Assembly (NCBI RefSeq): GCF_003752585.1
Contig: NZ_RKHR01000010.1
Span: 1-64,000 of the forward strand
Length of the DNA stretch: 64,000 bases
Direction: 5' to 3'
Source of the DNA: Sinobacterium caligoides
Lineage (GTDB): Bacteria > Pseudomonadota > Gammaproteobacteria > Pseudomonadales > Sinobacteriaceae
The translations under genes and the position numbers were made by a program. Of the stretch, positions 62,165-64,000 are shown in pieces. Position 1 is the stretch's first letter; the number at the start of each line of letters is the position of its first letter. The notes under the pieces are model-generated. The model was not told where the DNA came from. It searched no databases and saw only the letters and a list, made by a program, of their open reading frames with translations.

Positions 62165-64000
62165 TTAACCCTTTAGCTGAAGTTGATCGAAGCGCTGCTG
62201 TAGCTCAGGGCTGGGGCAGGCAGCTAGCTTCAGCCAGTCGAGTCGCAGCTCAAGTGGGCTTGGACTATTCTGCCCCAAGCCTTTTTGTAGCTTGTTCATT
62301 TGCAGCTCCATGCGCAGGGCCTGGTCTTTACTAGGGCTATCGACACCGAGCAGTAGTTCTAGCTCGATGCAGAGCTTGCGGTGCTGTTGCTCATCGCTGG
62401 CTACGTCAGCGTTATCGATTCGTGGGATGACAGTCGTTCGCCACGGCTCGGGAAAGTCGAGTTCGGCCCATGCTGAGTTAATTGCGTTCTGCAGGCTTGC
62501 TTTCTCCTGTGGCTCTGACGCTAGGTCTCGCTGGTTGAGCTGCTGGCAGAAGGTTAAGAAGCTTGCCCATTGTTCGGCTTTGGCGCGACGTGAGAGGCCG
62601 GCGTAGTGACTGTCATAGGCGTCACAAGCTTTTTTGAATTGAATCTGTTGCTGCTTGTAATCGTTGTGCGGTCGCTCCCCGACTAGCTGATATTGGCTAA
62701 TGAGTTGTTGATAATCTTCGCGACTGTTGCTGAGTGCCTGGTCGTCGAGCTGGCTCAGTTGCTGCAGTTGCTCAATAAGGCGGTGACCGGCCTCAACATT
62801 TTCCTGTTGTGCGCTGTTGCGTTGCTGCTGTTGTTGTTGACGGCGCTCGAATAATATATCGAGGTGGGCGCGTAGCTCGTGCCACAACTTTTTGTCGATA
62901 GCGTGCGGTAGCTTCTCGCCCTGCTGCCATCGCTGCTGTAATTGCTTGGCTTGTTCGATGGCGCTGGCTAGCTCGTCGCTGTTGACAAGTTGCTGTGCTT
63001 CATCGATGAGGCGCTGCTTTTGTTCAATGAGTAGGTCGATATGCTGTTGGCGATGGTTGTTGATTGATTTCAGCAGTGTATTAAAGCGCTGTTGCTGGGC
63101 CTTGCTGTGTCTTTTCTCGGCGGGGGAGTACTGCCGCCACTCACGTTTAGCCTGCTGTAGGATGAGGTCTATCTGTTCGAAGTCACTCTGCTCGAAGTCG
63201 TGTTCAGTAAGGTATTGTTCGAGCTGTTGGCAGAGTTCACTACGACGTAGGCTGTTTTGCTCGCGCAGCTGTTGCTGTTCGGCAAAGTAAATCTTGCAGG
63301 GTTCGTAGGCGATGTCGGCAGCGGCTTTAAAGGTGCTCCACAGCTGCTTGCTCTCAGGAGAAAAATCGTTACCTAGCGCTTTCCAGTCGGCCTGTAATTG
63401 CTTGATCTTGTCAGCTCGAAGCTGCACTGAAAGCTTACTGTTGACGACGTTACTCATCTCATCGCAAAGCTGTTGGCGCTTGGGCATACTGGCAAACTTG
63501 TGCCAGTCTCGCAGCTCATAGATACGCTTGTTGAGGCGCTGCCAGTGGGCGCTTAATTCTTTGTCTGTCAGGCCCTCCTGTGTCAGTTGTTGGCGAATCG
63601 TGCCGCTCAGTTGATTGACTGTTTTGAGGTCTTTGTTGTCGACTGCTTGCTCACAATCGATTAAGTGTTGCTTGAGTTCACTACGTAGTTGTTTTGACCG
63701 TTGAGTATCTTGTTTAGCTGGCTGTGTTTTTGGCTGGCTCGGTGCTAATTTTTCGTTTAGCTCCTCGATTAGGGGCGGTGCTTTGGCGTCGGCAGGCCAG
63801 GCGATATTATTGAGAAGTTCTTGTAGCTGTGCGTGCTGCTCGTCGTTGAGTGAGGGCTGCTGTTGGAGTGTCTGTAATGTAGGGAGCTGCTGTTGATAAT
63901 TTTGATGTGCCTGATGCAGGCAGCTTAGAGACGTTAACAGGGGTTGCAGCTGTTCGTGTTGGCCTTTGATGGTGCTGGTGACGGAGCTCAGAATGACCGC
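62165..64000 (-). CDS. DUF349 domain protein, 5' end outside the window
   Basis: The reading frame is open on the minus strand from the window edge to the stop at 62165, about 611 codons. It is Gln/Leu/Glu-rich and mostly coiled coil, with repeated DUF349-type units such as LQADWKALGNDFSPESKQLWSTF and LQQRWQQGEKLPHAIDKKLWHEL (each given only in part elsewhere). A Met at 63487 is internal, not the start, because conserved-looking helical sequence (RIYELRDWHKFAS) precedes it. The family is common in gammaproteobacteria; function is not established. Confidence 0.85.
   Translation of the reverse strand, partial: AVILSSVTSTIKGQHEQLQPLLTSLSCLHQAHQNYQQQLPTLQTLQQQPSLNDEQHAQLQELLNNIAWPADAKAPPLIEELNEKLAPSQPKTQPAKQDTQRSKQLRSELKQHLIDCEQAVDNKDLKTVNQLSGTIRQQLTQEGLTDKELSAHWQRLNKRIYELRDWHKFASMPKRQQLCDEMSNVVNSKLSVQLRADKIKQLQADWKALGNDFSPESKQLWSTFKAAADIAYEPCKIYFAEQQQLREQNSLRRSELCQQLEQYLTEHDFEQSDFEQIDLILQQAKREWRQYSPAEKRHSKAQQQRFNTLLKSINNHRQQHIDLLIEQKQRLIDEAQQLVNSDELASAIEQAKQLQQRWQQGEKLPHAIDKKLWHELRAHLDILFERRQQQQQQRNSAQQENVEAGHRLIEQLQQLSQLDDQALSNSREDYQQLISQYQLVGERPHNDYKQQQIQFKKACDAYDSHYAGLSRRAKAEQWASFLTFCQQLNQRDLASEPQEKASLQNAINSAWAELDFPEPWRTTVIPRIDNADVASDEQQHRKLCIELELLLGVDSPSKDQALRMELQMNKLQKGLGQNSPSPLELRLDWLKLAACPSPELQQRFDQLQLKG

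Overview
The window is a piece of a gammaproteobacterial chromosome, almost entirely housekeeping. It begins at the 3' end of a 5S rRNA gene and carries the classical block of translation and transcription genes: tRNA-Thr/Tyr/Gly/Thr, tuf, tRNA-Trp, secE-nusG, rplKA-rplJL-rpoBC, rpsL-rpsG-fusA-tuf, then the S10, spc and alpha operons (rpsJ to rplQ), followed by uvrA. Gene order is as in Pseudomonas and relatives. EF-Tu is 407 residues and has about 10 extra residues after NKAD, which I recall from Saccharophagus/Cellvibrio-type marine bacteria. Together with fabA/fabB, prsK/prsR and moderate GC, this suggests a marine Cellvibrionales-like organism. That placement is inference; no species can be named from the window.

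Region by region: 1-2.2 kb holds 5S end, birA and a SPOR-domain protein (coaX, often found between them, is absent). 2.2-20.6 kb holds the tRNA/tuf, secE-nusG, L11-L1, L10-L12, rpoBC and str transcription units, punctuated by leaders and hairpins (candidate L1 site, L10 leader, rplL-rpoB attenuator, rpsL-rpsG and rpsG-fusA intercistronic structures). 20.6-34.6 kb is one long ribosomal protein superoperon with a good promoter before rpsJ and a strong terminator after rplQ. 34.6-39.7 kb holds uvrA (minus), a YajR-type MFS transporter and ssb. 39.8-42.4 kb holds an RmlD-like protein lacking the usual catalytic residues, then moaB and moeA. 42.5-44.3 kb is fabB and fabA (minus). 44.6-51.1 kb holds the GDP-mannose genes (mannose-1-P guanylyltransferase/isomerase, phosphomannomutase) converging on prsR-prsK, the sigma-54 two-component regulators of exosortase/PEP-CTERM exopolysaccharide systems. 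51.3-55.9 kb holds ispB (minus), rplU-rpmA-obgE-proB and rpsT (minus). 56.2-64 kb is the most accessory part: TetR regulator plus tyrosine phosphatase, a small secreted cysteine protein, a DUF4136 lipoprotein, initiator tRNA-Met, DUF3549 and YchJ proteins, a PlsC-like acyltransferase and a truncated DUF349 protein.

I found no mobile element, CRISPR array, prophage or toxin-antitoxin module, and no convincing undescribed system. The points most worth a second look are the orphan PrsK/PrsR pair beside GDP-mannose genes, the degenerate RmlD-like protein, the TetR/phosphatase pair inserted beside rpsT, the two tuf genes kept identical in protein, the U1-U72 initiator tRNA, and several candidate autoregulatory RNA structures.
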